NCBI GenBank assembly: GCA_018242445.1
Contig: JAFEBW010000007.1
Location: 1 to 64,000 of the forward strand
Direction: 5' to 3'
Source of the DNA: Pseudomonadota bacterium
Lineage (GTDB): Bacteria > Pseudomonadota > Gammaproteobacteria > Xanthomonadales > Xanthomonadaceae
DNA length: 64,000 nucleotides
Shown: positions 9,144 to 17,557 of the stretch, piece by piece
Position numbering within the stretch: the first letter of the stretch is position 1
Layout of the letters: every line of letters starts with the position of its first letter
The notes under the pieces: generated by a model
Seen by the model: the letters and a program-made list of their open reading frames with translations, nothing else
What the model was told of the DNA's origin: nothing
Database searches by the model: none
Made by a program: the position numbers and the translations under genes

Positions 9144-9203
9144 CATCGCCGGCCGCCCGGACGGCCGGCTGAAATCAGGTTTCCCATCCCTTTGGAGCAC
9201 CTC

Positions 9204-9548
9204 ATGACCGCCATCCGGTCCATGTTCGCCGCCGCCTTGCTGGCCCTGGTTTGCGGCGTCGTTTCCAGCAGCCCTGCCCACGCCGCCGACCGCCACGTCA
9301 AGGTCGTCAACGGCACCCACTACACCATCGTGCGTTTCTTCGCGTCCAGTGCCGACAGCGAATCGTGGGAGGAGGACATCCTCGGCGACAACGTCCTCAA
9401 ACCCGGCCAATCGGCGCGGATCAACATCGACGACGGCAGCGGCGCATGCATCTTCGATTTCAAGGCCGTGTTCAGCGACGGCGATTCGCTGGTGCGCCGC
9501 GGCGTGAACGTGTGCGAGATCAGTACGTACACGTACACCGAGGATTGA
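9204..9548 (+). CDS. Small secreted protein of a conserved unknown family
   Basis: A 114-residue protein. Residues 1-27 are a signal peptide ending HAA. The mature domain has the pattern NGTHYTIVRFFAS, ESWEEDILGDNVLKPG, then GACIFDFKAVFSDG and GVNVCEIS. Its two cysteines probably form a disulfide. I have the impression of a widespread family of small periplasmic beta-rich proteins with this Trp/LxPG/Cys layout in proteobacteria, but I know no function for it. GGAG 6 bases upstream supports the ATG at 9204. It follows the previous exported-protein gene closely. Confidence 0.7.
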   Translation: MTAIRSMFAAALLALVCGVVSSSPAHAADRHVKVVNGTHYTIVRFFASSADSESWEEDILGDNVLKPGQSARINIDDGSGACIFDFKAVFSDGDSLVRRGVNVCEISTYTYTED

Positions 9549-9702
9549 TGCTGCGCGGGTCGGTCGCACGCTCGGATCGACCGCGCAAAACGTAAACGGC
9601 GCCGCCAGCGGCGACAGGCTGTCCCAAGCGCGAGCCCCGGTTTCGACGAGCATGCGCCGAATCCGGCGGCGCGGCCTGCATGGCCGCGTAGAATGCGCGC
9701 GC

Positions 9703-10728
9703 ATGTCGTTCGCGCCCGCCATTTCCCGCCGCCTCTCCGTCGCCCCGATGATGGACTGGACGGATCGTCACTGCCGTTTTTTCCATCGCATCCTCGCCCC
9801 GCACGCTTTCCTCTACACCGAGATGGTGCACGCGCAGGCGGTGCTGCACGGCGATCGCGCGAAGTTGCTGGGCTTCGATCCGGAAGAAAAACCGCTCGCG
9901 CTGCAACTGGGCGGCAGCGAGCCGGGCGCGCTCGCGCAGGCGACGCGGATCGCGGCAGAGTTGGGCTACGACGAGGTCAACCTCAACGTGGGCTGTCCCT
10001 CCGATCGCGTGCAGGCCGGGCGTTTCGGCGCCTGCCTGATGCGCGAGCCGATGCTGGTGGCCGCGTGCGTGGCGGCGATGCGCGCGGCGGTCGCGGATAC
10101 GCCCGCGCAGGTGACGGTGAAGTGCCGGCTCGGCGTGGACGAGGTGGAGGACTACCCGAGCTTTCGCCAGTTCATCGACGCCATCGCCGCGACCGGCTGC
10201 AACGTGTTCGCGGTGCATGCGCGCAAGGCGTGGCTGCAGGGCTTGAGCCCGAAGGAGAACCGCGAGATCCCGCCGCTGCGCTACGACTGGGTGTACCGGC
10301 TCAAGCGCGAACGGCCCGATCTGACCGTGCTCATCAACGGCGGCATCGCCGGCGTCGATGATGCGCTGGAACATCTGCAACACGTCGATGGGGTGATGCT
10401 CGGTCGCGTGGCTTACCACGACCCGTATGTCCTGCACCGGCTCGACAACGCGCTGACCGGTGCGGACGACCTGCCGCGCACCGGCCTGCTGCGTCGCCTG
10501 CGCGCGCATGTCGAGCGCCAGTTGGCGCACGGCGTGGCGCTCAAGCACATCGTCCGCCACGTGCTCGGCTTGTTCCACGGCCAGCCCGGCGGGCGCGCGT
10601 TCCGGCAGATCCTCAGCGAAGGCGCGCACCGGCCCGCGGCCGACTGGTCGCTGGTGGAACGCGCCTTGGCGGCCACCGAGGGATCGGGCAGGATGGCCGG
10701 CCTTCGACCCGGCGACACGCACGCATGA
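9703..10728 (+). CDS. dusA: tRNA-dihydrouridine(20/20a) synthase
   Basis: A 341-residue flavoprotein of the Dus family. It begins with the hallmark APMMDWTDRHCRFFHR (about 14-29). The catalytic region NLNVGCPSDRVQAGRFGACLM carries the active-site Cys, followed by KCRLGVD, VHARKAWLQGLSPKENR and INGGI for FMN binding. The Asp-Arg-His segment and the LSPKENR motif mark the DusA subgroup, which reduces U20/U20a in the D-loop of tRNAs. The ATG at 9703 begins just before the conserved domain. Its stop overlaps the next gene's start (ATGA). Confidence 0.93.
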   Translation: MSFAPAISRRLSVAPMMDWTDRHCRFFHRILAPHAFLYTEMVHAQAVLHGDRAKLLGFDPEEKPLALQLGGSEPGALAQATRIAAELGYDEVNLNVGCPSDRVQAGRFGACLMREPMLVAACVAAMRAAVADTPAQVTVKCRLGVDEVEDYPSFRQFIDAIAATGCNVFAVHARKAWLQGLSPKENREIPPLRYDWVYRLKRERPDLTVLINGGIAGVDDALEHLQHVDGVMLGRVAYHDPYVLHRLDNALTGADDLPRTGLLRRLRAHVERQLAHGVALKHIVRHVLGLFHGQPGGRAFRQILSEGAHRPAADWSLVERALAATEGSGRMAGLRPGDTHA

Positions 10729-11630
10729 TCACCCGCGACCCCGACGCCTTCGCGCGCTTCGCCCAGACCGTTCCCGCCGATGCGCCGGCCTGCCCGAAAG
10801 CGGTGTTCCTGGTCGCCCCGGAAGGCTTCGCGCTGGCCTGCGAGTCGGCCAGCGACAACCGCTACATGGATTTGCAGCGCGTGGTGGATGCGCCGCGCGC
10901 ATTGGCCCAGCATCGCGGCTTGCACCGCGCGCTGGCCGCGAGCCTGCCGGCGATCTGCTTCGCCGGCGATCCGGCCACGCCCGACGCGGTGTTCCCCAAC
11001 AACGTCTTCGCCAGCGCGCCAGGGCGCGTGCTGATCGCGCGCATGCGCCACCCGGTGCGCCAGCGCGAGGCGCAGCGCGAGGACATCCGCGGCTTTTTCA
11101 CCGGCACCCTCGGCTATGCCTTGCATGATCTGCGCGAGCGCCCGGGCGTGGGCGAGCTGACCGGCTCGATGGTGATCGACCGCGCGCGCCGGATCGGTTT
11201 CTGCGGCCTGTCCGAACGCTGCGACGAGGCCGGCGCGGCGGCCATGCATGCCGCTTTCGACCTGCGCGCGACCTTGCTGTTCGACCTTGCGCCGGGCGAG
11301 TACCACGCCAACGTCGTGCTCAGCGTGCTCGCCGGCCGCGCGGTGTCGATCTGCGCCGACGGCTTCGCCGACCCGGGCGTGCCGGCGGCGATCGGCGCGC
11401 TGTACCCGCATGCGATCTTCCTCGATGCGGCCGAGCGCGCGGCGTTCGCCGGCAACTGCATCGCCCCGACCGCGGATGCGGTGTGGATGAGCCAGACCGC
11501 CGCCGACACCCTGCGGCCGGCCCGCCGCGCCGGTTTCGAGCGCGCCGGTTTCGCCGTGCGCAGCGTGCCGCTGGACGAGATCGAGAAGGCCGGCGGCAGC
11601 CTGCGCTGCTGCGTGGGCGAAATCTATTGA
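10725..11630 (+). CDS. Amidinotransferase/arginine-deiminase-like protein (CtlX type)
   Basis: A 301-residue penta-beta-propeller hydrolase. Visible catalytic elements are VFPNNVFA (about 90-97), TGSMVID, the His in YHANVVLS, and the C-terminal Cys295 in SLRCCVGEIY. This length and ending match the citrulline-hydrolase-like CtlX branch rather than true arginine deiminases, so it should act on guanidino or ureido compounds; the substrate is uncertain. The usual EGTGS near the active site reads GELTGS here. Its ATG overlaps the dusA stop by four bases, an unusual partnership with a tRNA-modifying enzyme. Confidence 0.8.
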   Translation: MITRDPDAFARFAQTVPADAPACPKAVFLVAPEGFALACESASDNRYMDLQRVVDAPRALAQHRGLHRALAASLPAICFAGDPATPDAVFPNNVFASAPGRVLIARMRHPVRQREAQREDIRGFFTGTLGYALHDLRERPGVGELTGSMVIDRARRIGFCGLSERCDEAGAAAMHAAFDLRATLLFDLAPGEYHANVVLSVLAGRAVSICADGFADPGVPAAIGALYPHAIFLDAAERAAFAGNCIAPTADAVWMSQTAADTLRPARRAGFERAGFAVRSVPLDEIEKAGGSLRCCVGEIY

Positions 11631-11726
11631 GACCATCCATGGCCGGCTGGCAACGCTGAATGAATCAGCCTTGCCCGTGACGGGCACATGGGAGCCCCGC
11701 GATGGAAGTGTGATGCCGTCGGCATT

Positions 11727-11743
11727 TGTTAGAATCAAGTTAA
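11727..11743 (+). promoter_or_regulatory. Extended -10 overlapping a PhoP-box-like direct repeat
   Basis: TGTTAGAAT (11727-11735) fits an extended -10 (TGn plus TAGAAT). The same bases form two half-sites, TGTTAG and AGTTAA, five bases apart, which resembles the PhoP-box layout of two GTTTA-type repeats with N5. It lies 117 bases before the PepSY gene that heads the response-regulator/kinase operon, so autoregulation is plausible. In activating PhoP promoters the box normally takes the place of the -35, so this placement is atypical. Confidence 0.35.
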
Positions 11744-11859
11744 GGACGGATTCACCACCGGCAGCCGATCATGACGGGCGCATGAACCGGCCCGACGATC
11801 CCGGCAGCATCGGGCCGGCATTCATCCTCGGATCATCGCCCGCAGTGCCTACTATCCCC

Positions 11860-12345
11860 ATGGCCATGCGTCACGCCCGCTCCACCCGCACCCTCGCCAT
11901 CGCCGCCTGCGCGATGCTGTGCGGGGCTGCGTGGGCGCACGGCGGCGACCGGCAACCGCCGCAGCCGCCGCGGGAGCAACCCGCCTACCAGCAGCCGCCG
12001 CAACCGCATCCGCAGCCCTCCTACCAGCAGACCTATCGGCAACCACCGCCAGCGCAGCGCCCCGAGCCCTCTGCCGGGCCCGCCTATGGCGGCCCGCCGC
12101 GCGACGACGGCCTGCCGGCCTCGGTCAACCGCATCCAGCGCGAAACCGGCGGCCAGGTGCTGCGCGCGCAGCCCTACGAGCGCGACGGGCGCGAGGTGTA
12201 CCGGGTCAAGGTGCTCACCCCGCAGGGGCGCATCCGCGTGTACGAGGAAGACCCCAGCGCGGGCGGCCGCAATGGCCCGCCGCCGCTGCCGTCGCAACCG
12301 TTGCCGCCGCCCGGCCGGCCACCGTCGCATCGCGGGTCATGGTGA
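11860..12345 (+). CDS. Exported proline-rich protein with PepSY-like domain
   Basis: A 161-residue protein. A signal peptide ends near AAWAHGG. Residues 28-80 are Pro/Gln-rich repeats built on QPP and PSYQQ. Residues 88-128 form a PepSY-like unit (SVNRIQRETGGQVLRAQ, then REVYRVKVLTPQGRIRVYEED), and the tail is again Pro-rich. PepSY modules in the envelope often modulate a partner protease or sensor. Position directly ahead of the response regulator and kinase genes is typical of xanthomonads and suggests it tunes or reports to that sensor. The start may instead be the ATG at 11866. Confidence 0.75.
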   Translation: MAMRHARSTRTLAIAACAMLCGAAWAHGGDRQPPQPPREQPAYQQPPQPHPQPSYQQTYRQPPPAQRPEPSAGPAYGGPPRDDGLPASVNRIQRETGGQVLRAQPYERDGREVYRVKVLTPQGRIRVYEEDPSAGGRNGPPPLPSQPLPPPGRPPSHRGSW

Positions 12346-12392
12346 CGCGGTTTTCGCAAGCACACATCGGATGAACCACCCAGGGAGAGGCG

Positions 12393-13073
12393 ATGCGCAT
12401 TTTGTTGGTCGAGGATGAGGCCCCGCTGCGCGAGACGTTGTCCGCGCGGCTCAAGCGCGAAGGCTATGCGGTGGATGCGGCCAGCGATGGCGAGGAAGGC
12501 CAGTACATGGGGCGCGAGGTGCCCTTCGACATGGCCATCATCGACCTCGGACTGCCCAAGCTGTCGGGCATGGATCTGGTGCGCGACCTGCGCGTGCAGC
12601 AGAAGAAGTTCCCGATCCTGATCCTCACCGCGCGCTCGAGCTGGCAGGACAAGGTCGAAGGCCTGAAGGCCGGCGCCGACGATTATCTGGTCAAGCCCTT
12701 CCACGTCGAGGAACTGCTGGCGCGCATCAACGCGCTGATGCGCCGCGCCGCCGGCTGGAGCAAGCCGACCCTGGAATGCGGCCCGATCGTGCTCGACCTC
12801 ACCGCACAGACGGTGGTCGTGGGCGGCGCGCCGGTGGACCTGACCAGCTACGAGTACAAGGTGCTCGAATACCTGATGCTGCATGCCGGCGAGCTGGTCT
12901 CCAAGGCCGACCTGACCGAGCACATCTACCAGCAGGACTTCGACCGCGACTCCAACGTGCTGGAAGTGTTCATCGGCCGCCTGCGCAAGAAGCTCGACCC
13001 CGACGGCGCGCTCAAGCCGATCGAGACCGTGCGCGGCCGCGGCTACCGGTTCGCGATCGCGCGCAACGAGTGA
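12393..13073 (+). CDS. phoP: OmpR/PhoP-family response regulator
   Basis: A 226-residue two-domain regulator. The receiver domain (1-118) has the acidic pocket E7-D8, phospho-acceptor Asp51 and Lys102 in VKPF. The winged-helix DNA-binding domain (about 130-224) ends RGRGYRFAIARNE. It is phosphorylated by the kinase encoded 179 bases downstream. The order PepSY protein, regulator, kinase matches the PhoPQ-type locus of xanthomonads, which responds to divalent cations or antimicrobial peptides; PhoP identity is by context. GGGAGAGG before the ATG is a good ribosome site. Confidence 0.85.
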   Translation: MRILLVEDEAPLRETLSARLKREGYAVDAASDGEEGQYMGREVPFDMAIIDLGLPKLSGMDLVRDLRVQQKKFPILILTARSSWQDKVEGLKAGADDYLVKPFHVEELLARINALMRRAAGWSKPTLECGPIVLDLTAQTVVVGGAPVDLTSYEYKVLEYLMLHAGELVSKADLTEHIYQQDFDRDSNVLEVFIGRLRKKLDPDGALKPIETVRGRGYRFAIARNE

Positions 13074-13252
13074 TGCCGTCGATGGCGACCCTGCCGGCCT
13101 GATTGCCGCGGCCACCTCGCCCGTGCGATGGTGGCGACGATCGCCCGAACGCGCAGCGCGAAGCCGCAGCCGATGCCCGTGGACGCCATCGCCGCCGCCA
13201 TACCCTCCGGATCCGGCCCGCGTCCGGTTGCGCGCAGGTTCGGGCGTCGTCC

Positions 13253-14653
13253 ATGACCGCGCGCGCGCCCTCGCTGGAAATCCGCCAGCTGCTCGCGGCC
13301 AGTCTGGGCCTGATCGCCTTCCTCGGCCTGACCGGCTACGCGCTCGACCAGGCCTTCGCGAAAACCGCCACCAACAGCCTGCGCGAGCGCATGCAAGGCT
13401 ATGCCAGCGCCTACTACGCCGGCGGCGAGATCAGCCGCAAACTGGAGTTCCAGCCGCCGTACATGCCGCCCGACCCGCGCTTCAGCCAGCCCGGCAGCGG
13501 CCTGTACGCCGCGGCCATCGGCCCGAAGGTGCACTGGATTTCCGCGTCCACGCTGGATCGCGACCTGCCCTTGCAGACGGATTTGGCGGCCGGGAGGATG
13601 CGCCTGGACGGCCCGATGCAGATCATCGACCGCGCCGGCGGCCCGCCGGAGAACGTGTACCGCTTCGCGATGGGGGTGATCTGGGAAGACGGCCACGGCA
13701 AGAACCGGCGCGACATCCCGTTCGTGTTCAACGTGTTCGAGAACACCTCCACCTTCGACCAGCAGATCGGGATTTTCCGGCGCGCGCTGTGGCGTTACCT
13801 CGGCGCCGCCGGGCTGCTGCTGCTGATCGTGCAGGTGGTCGCGGTGCGCTGGAGCCTGCTGCCGCTGCGACGCCTGCAACGCGACCTGCAGCGCGTGCAG
13901 CGCGGCCATGCCGACCGCCTGTCGGGCGCGCATCCGCGCGAACTGGCGCCGCTGGCCGACAGCATCAACGCCTTCATCGTCAGCGAACGCGAGCACCTGG
14001 ACCGCAACCGCAACACGTTCTCCGACCTGGCGCACAGCCTGAAGACGCCGCTGGCGGTGCTGCGCGCCAGCCTCGACGAGGATCGCGGCGCGCGCTCGCT
14101 GCGCGAGGACGTGCGCACGCAGGTGCAGCGCATGAACGAGATCGTGTCCTACCAGCTCTCGCGCGGGGCGAGCACCGGGCATCGGTTGTTCGCCGCGCCG
14201 CTGGATGTCCGCGAGCGCGCCGAGGGCATCGTCACCAGCCTGGAGAAGGTGTACGCCGCCAAGGGCGTGCTGTGCGAATTCGATCTCGACGACAAGGCGC
14301 TGTTCCACGGCGACGACGGCGACTTGATGGAACTGCTCGGCAACCTGCTGGAGAACGCCTTCAAGTGGGCGCGTTCGCGCGTGCTGCTGACCACCCGCAA
14401 CGAGCCGGGCGGGCCGCACCGCCGCCCGGGCCTGATGCTGGTGGTGGACGACGACGGCCCGGGCATCCCGCCGGAACACGTCGAGCACCTGCTGCAACGC
14501 GGCGTGCGCGGCGACGAGCGCGTGCAGGGCCACGGCATCGGCCTGTCGATCGTGCAGGACATCGTCCGCGCGTACCACGGGGAACTGCAGGTGGATGCCT
14601 CGCCCGAACTCGGCGGCGCGCGTTTTTGCGTGCGGATTCCGCCGGGGCTGTGA
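13253..14653 (+). CDS. phoQ: PhoQ-type sensor histidine kinase
   Basis: A 466-residue membrane kinase. One membrane segment lies at about 12-32 and a second at about 182-202, enclosing a periplasmic sensor of about 150 residues rich in aromatic and Pro residues. A HAMP-like linker is followed by His261 in the dimerisation box SDLAHSLKTPLAVL and an ATPase domain with NLLENAFKWA, DDDGPGIP and GHGIGLSIVQDI. It should autophosphorylate and pass phosphate to the regulator upstream. The ATG at 13253 is chosen because the first membrane helix follows it; the frame is open for another 50 codons upstream, but those look non-coding. Confidence 0.85.
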   Translation: MTARAPSLEIRQLLAASLGLIAFLGLTGYALDQAFAKTATNSLRERMQGYASAYYAGGEISRKLEFQPPYMPPDPRFSQPGSGLYAAAIGPKVHWISASTLDRDLPLQTDLAAGRMRLDGPMQIIDRAGGPPENVYRFAMGVIWEDGHGKNRRDIPFVFNVFENTSTFDQQIGIFRRALWRYLGAAGLLLLIVQVVAVRWSLLPLRRLQRDLQRVQRGHADRLSGAHPRELAPLADSINAFIVSEREHLDRNRNTFSDLAHSLKTPLAVLRASLDEDRGARSLREDVRTQVQRMNEIVSYQLSRGASTGHRLFAAPLDVRERAEGIVTSLEKVYAAKGVLCEFDLDDKALFHGDDGDLMELLGNLLENAFKWARSRVLLTTRNEPGGPHRRPGLMLVVDDDGPGIPPEHVEHLLQRGVRGDERVQGHGIGLSIVQDIVRAYHGELQVDASPELGGARFCVRIPPGL

Positions 14654-14696
14654 GCGAACGCGCTGCACCGGGCATGCCGGCAAAACAAGCGTGCGG

Positions 14697-15005
14697 CTAG
14701 CGGAACATCCCGGGCAGGAAGGCCTGCCAGCGCGGGCCGTCGTGCGGGCGCAGATCCGACGAACCGCCGCCCGAGCCGATCATCCCCGACGTGGCGGTGC
14801 CCGACGACGTGTTCGCGGCGGTGCCCGCGCCGACCGTGGATGCCGTGGATGACGTGGGTGCTGCATGGGCGGCGGCCTTGGGCGCGGCTTCTTCGTAGCG
14901 GTTGCACACCGGTTTGCCGACGTCGCCGCGCGTTGCGGCTTGCGCCACGCCACCGAACGCCAGCGAGGGCGCGATCAGAACGAACAGCACGATCGTGTTG
15001 CGCAT
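14697..15005 (-). CDS. Small exported low-complexity protein
   Basis: A 102-residue protein. A signal peptide covers residues 1-23 (MRNTIVLFVLIAPSLAF, then VAQAA). A single Cys sits in GKPVCNRYEE. Residues 45-80 are Ala/Ser/Thr/Gly-rich low complexity, and the end reads GPRWQAFLPGMFR, a pattern I associate with hypothetical proteins near phoPQ in xanthomonads. No function can be assigned. It converges with the kinase gene and diverges from birA, with a 252-base non-coding gap to birA in which I see nothing specific. Confidence 0.6.
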   Translation of the reverse strand: MRNTIVLFVLIAPSLAFGGVAQAATRGDVGKPVCNRYEEAAPKAAAHAAPTSSTASTVGAGTAANTSSGTATSGMIGSGGGSSDLRPHDGPRWQAFLPGMFR

Positions 15006-15257
15006 CGTGATCTCCTGCCGGGTGGTGGCCGCAACGCCCTACCAACGGTCGTTGCCGATCCGCAAGGGCTGGCTGCGGTGTCCGCGCGATGAGGCTCGGC
15101 CGTTCATTGTATCGAAGATCGCCTGCCGCCGCACGCGCGCCCTGTCGCGACGCCGCATCGATGGGCGGGCGGCGGATTCGGGCCGGCAGCCAGCACCCGC
15201 CGCCGCGCAGGCTCCTGCTACTCTCCCCGGCATGCCTGCGCCCTGCCGCCACCGGCC

Positions 15258-16220
15258 ATGAACGACCGCGACCTGCTGCTGCGCCTCGCGCGCGCACCGT
15301 GCAGCGGCAGCGCGCTCGCGCGCGAGTCCGGCCTGACCCGCGCGGCGATCTGGAAGAAAATCGAAGGCCTGCGAGAACGCGGCGTGGCGATCGCCGCCGA
15401 GCCCGGTCGCGGCTACGGGCTGGTCGCGCCATTGGATTTGCTGGACGCGCATGCCATCGCTGCCGGGCTGCCGGAGGATGCGCGCGCCGGGCTGGACGCC
15501 TGCGAGGTGGCATGGGACATCGACTCGACCCAGGCCGAATTGCTGCGCCGCCCGGCAAGCGCCGGGGTGCAGGCGTTGTTCGCCGAAGCGCAAAGCGCCG
15601 GGCGTGGCCGCCGCGGGCGGCACTGGGCCTCGCCGCTGGCAGCGCACCTGTACCTGTCGATGCAGCGCTGTTTCGACGGCGGCGTGGCCGCGCTCGCCGG
15701 ATTGTCCATCGCGGTCGGGGTGGCGGCAGCGGAGACGCTGCGCGAACTGGGTTATCCGCAGGTCGGGCTGAAGTGGCCGAACGATCTGATCGCGGGCGAT
15801 CGCAAGCTCGGCGGCATGCTCATCGAATTCGGTGGCGAGGACGCCGGCATCGTGCGCGCGGCGATCGGCATCGGCATCAATGTGCGCATGCCGACCACCA
15901 TCGGCGCGAGCATAGACCAACCGTGGATCGACCTGGCCGCGCTCGCGCCGACGCCGCCTGCGCGCAACCGTCTCGCCAGCGCGCTGCTCGCGGCGCAAAT
16001 GCGTGCCCTGCGCGACTTCGCGGCCGCCGGGCTGGCGCCCTTCCTGCCGCGCTGGCAGGCCGTGGATGCCTGCGTCGGCCGAGGCGTGGACGTGCTCGCC
16101 GGCAACCAGCGGAAACAAGGCGTGGCGCTGGGGATCGATGCGCGTGGCGCGCTGCGGGTGCGCCATGCCGATGGCGAACGCGCCTACCACAGCGCCGAAA
16201 TCAGCCTGCGCCTGCGATGA
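15258..16220 (+). CDS. birA: Biotin-protein ligase / biotin operon repressor
   Basis: A 320-residue bifunctional protein. Residues 1-60 form a winged helix-turn-helix (SGSALARESGLTRAAIWKKIEGL), so it should also repress bio genes. The catalytic domain carries the biotinyl-AMP loop SAGRGRRGRHWAS, the segment LKWPNDLI and GIGINV. It attaches biotin to the acetyl-CoA carboxylase carrier protein. The C-terminal SH3-like domain ends at the stop, which overlaps the coaX start (ATGA, 16217-16220). Birchwood-style pairing with coaX is common in gammaproteobacteria. Confidence 0.93.
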   Translation: MNDRDLLLRLARAPCSGSALARESGLTRAAIWKKIEGLRERGVAIAAEPGRGYGLVAPLDLLDAHAIAAGLPEDARAGLDACEVAWDIDSTQAELLRRPASAGVQALFAEAQSAGRGRRGRHWASPLAAHLYLSMQRCFDGGVAALAGLSIAVGVAAAETLRELGYPQVGLKWPNDLIAGDRKLGGMLIEFGGEDAGIVRAAIGIGINVRMPTTIGASIDQPWIDLAALAPTPPARNRLASALLAAQMRALRDFAAAGLAPFLPRWQAVDACVGRGVDVLAGNQRKQGVALGIDARGALRVRHADGERAYHSAEISLRLR

Positions 16221-17008
16221 CCATGCCGCGCACGACACCCACCGACTGGCTGATCGACCTCGGCAACACGCGGTTGAAGTGGGCGCGCGCCGATCGCCTC
16301 GCGCACGAGGGTGTGCAGGCATTTGCGCACGAACAACGCCTCGGCGCAGATGCACTGGCCGCGGTGTTCGCGCCGATGTTCGCGTCGCTCGTCGCAGGCG
16401 ATCGCGTCTGGATCGCCTCGGTCGCCGGGTCGGCAGCAACTGCCAGCGTCGAAGCGGCGTTGTCGCGCATCGGCGCCAAGGTCGAGCGCGTGGCGACACG
16501 AGCCGAACTGGCCGGCGTGCGCATCGCCTATGCCGATCCAGCGCATCTGGGCGTGGATCGCTTCCTCGCCCTGCTGGGCGCATATGCAAGGGCAAGGCAG
16601 GCGTGGTTGATCGTCGGTGTCGGCACCGCATTGACCATCGACCTGCTCGCTGCCGATGGCAGCCATCTTGGTGGCTTGATCGCGCCCTCGCCGACCTTGA
16701 TGCGGCAGGCGCTCGCGCAACGCGCCCCGCACCTGCCGCGCGAGGGCGGGCGCGTGCTCGATTTCGCCGCCGACACCGACGATGCGCTGGCCAGCGGCGC
16801 CATCTTGTCGGCGCGCGCGCTCATCGAGCGCAGCATCCGTGCAGCGCGACGCACGCTCGGGGCCGCGCCGACGCTGCTGGTCGCAGGCGGCGGCGCCGAT
16901 CCCTTGCTGGAAGGCTGGCGCGTGCGCGCGCAGCGGGCACCCGACCTGGTGCTCGAAGGTGCGGCGGCGTACGCCGCGCAGGCGGGAGGTACGCCACATG
17001 CGCGATGA
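16217..17008 (+). CDS. coaX: Type III pantothenate kinase
   Basis: A 263-residue ASKHA-fold kinase. Motifs in order: LIDLGNTRLKWA (phosphate 1), HLGVDRFLALLGAY, and GVGTALTIDLL (phosphate 2), followed by the adenosine-site segment VAGGGADPL. It phosphorylates pantothenate in the first step of coenzyme A synthesis, using a monovalent cation and resisting CoA feedback. The ATG overlaps the birA stop; an in-frame ATG six bases later is an alternative. It overlaps the next small gene by 11 bases. Confidence 0.92.
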   Translation: MTMPRTTPTDWLIDLGNTRLKWARADRLAHEGVQAFAHEQRLGADALAAVFAPMFASLVAGDRVWIASVAGSAATASVEAALSRIGAKVERVATRAELAGVRIAYADPAHLGVDRFLALLGAYARARQAWLIVGVGTALTIDLLAADGSHLGGLIAPSPTLMRQALAQRAPHLPREGGRVLDFAADTDDALASGAILSARALIERSIRAARRTLGAAPTLLVAGGGADPLLEGWRVRAQRAPDLVLEGAAAYAAQAGGTPHAR

Positions 17009-17342
17009 CCGCAAGGATGCGCGCGTGCGCGGCTGGATCGCCCTGAGCGGAACCGCCGGCAAGGCCCTGCGCATGCACGGCACGCTGCCGGCATGCGGCG
17101 ACGTGCTGAACGGATCGGGGACGTTCCGCGCGGGCGATCGGGTGTTCGTGACGATGCGCGGCACCGATGGCGGTCAGGCGGTGGTCGCGCGCGCCATCAG
17201 TGCGGTGGATGCGCAGGCGCTGCCGTGTCCGCCACGGCACGCGCCCACCGCCATCCCCGCGCATCCGGCGCTGCGCGAGGAAGGGCTGGAAGTGCTGTGG
17301 TTGCAGGCGTTCCGCCCGGCCGCATCCAGCCCGGATCGCTGA
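16998..17342 (+). CDS. Small protein of unknown function after coaX
   Basis: A 114-residue cytoplasmic protein with no signal or membrane segment. The order RVRGWIAL, ALRMHGTLPACGDVL, GTFRAGDRVFVTM, then VVARAISA recalls a PUA-type beta fold such as the C-terminal domain of glutamate 5-kinase, but this is a shape impression only. Residues 75-114 are Pro-rich and end in an FRPAASSPDR tail. It overlaps coaX by 11 bases (start at 16998), so it is translated with it. The 215 bases after it hold no visible gene. Confidence 0.6.
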   Translation: MRDDRKDARVRGWIALSGTAGKALRMHGTLPACGDVLNGSGTFRAGDRVFVTMRGTDGGQAVVARAISAVDAQALPCPPRHAPTAIPAHPALREEGLEVLWLQAFRPAASSPDR

Positions 17343-17557
17343 ATCTGCACCTGGAGCATGCGCGACACCTCGTTCATCATGCATTCATGACATGCTTTGC
17401 CGTCCATGTTGGACTGCCGCATCCCAAGGGCTGCAACCTTCGGTTCGCGGAATACGGAAGTGTGGATTGACGCATGCAGCGCGCATGATGCGAAAGCTAG
17501 ATTGTCGGCCGTGGCGGCGAAAACCATGCCGCCCGCAATCGCCATGGAGGGGTACGC

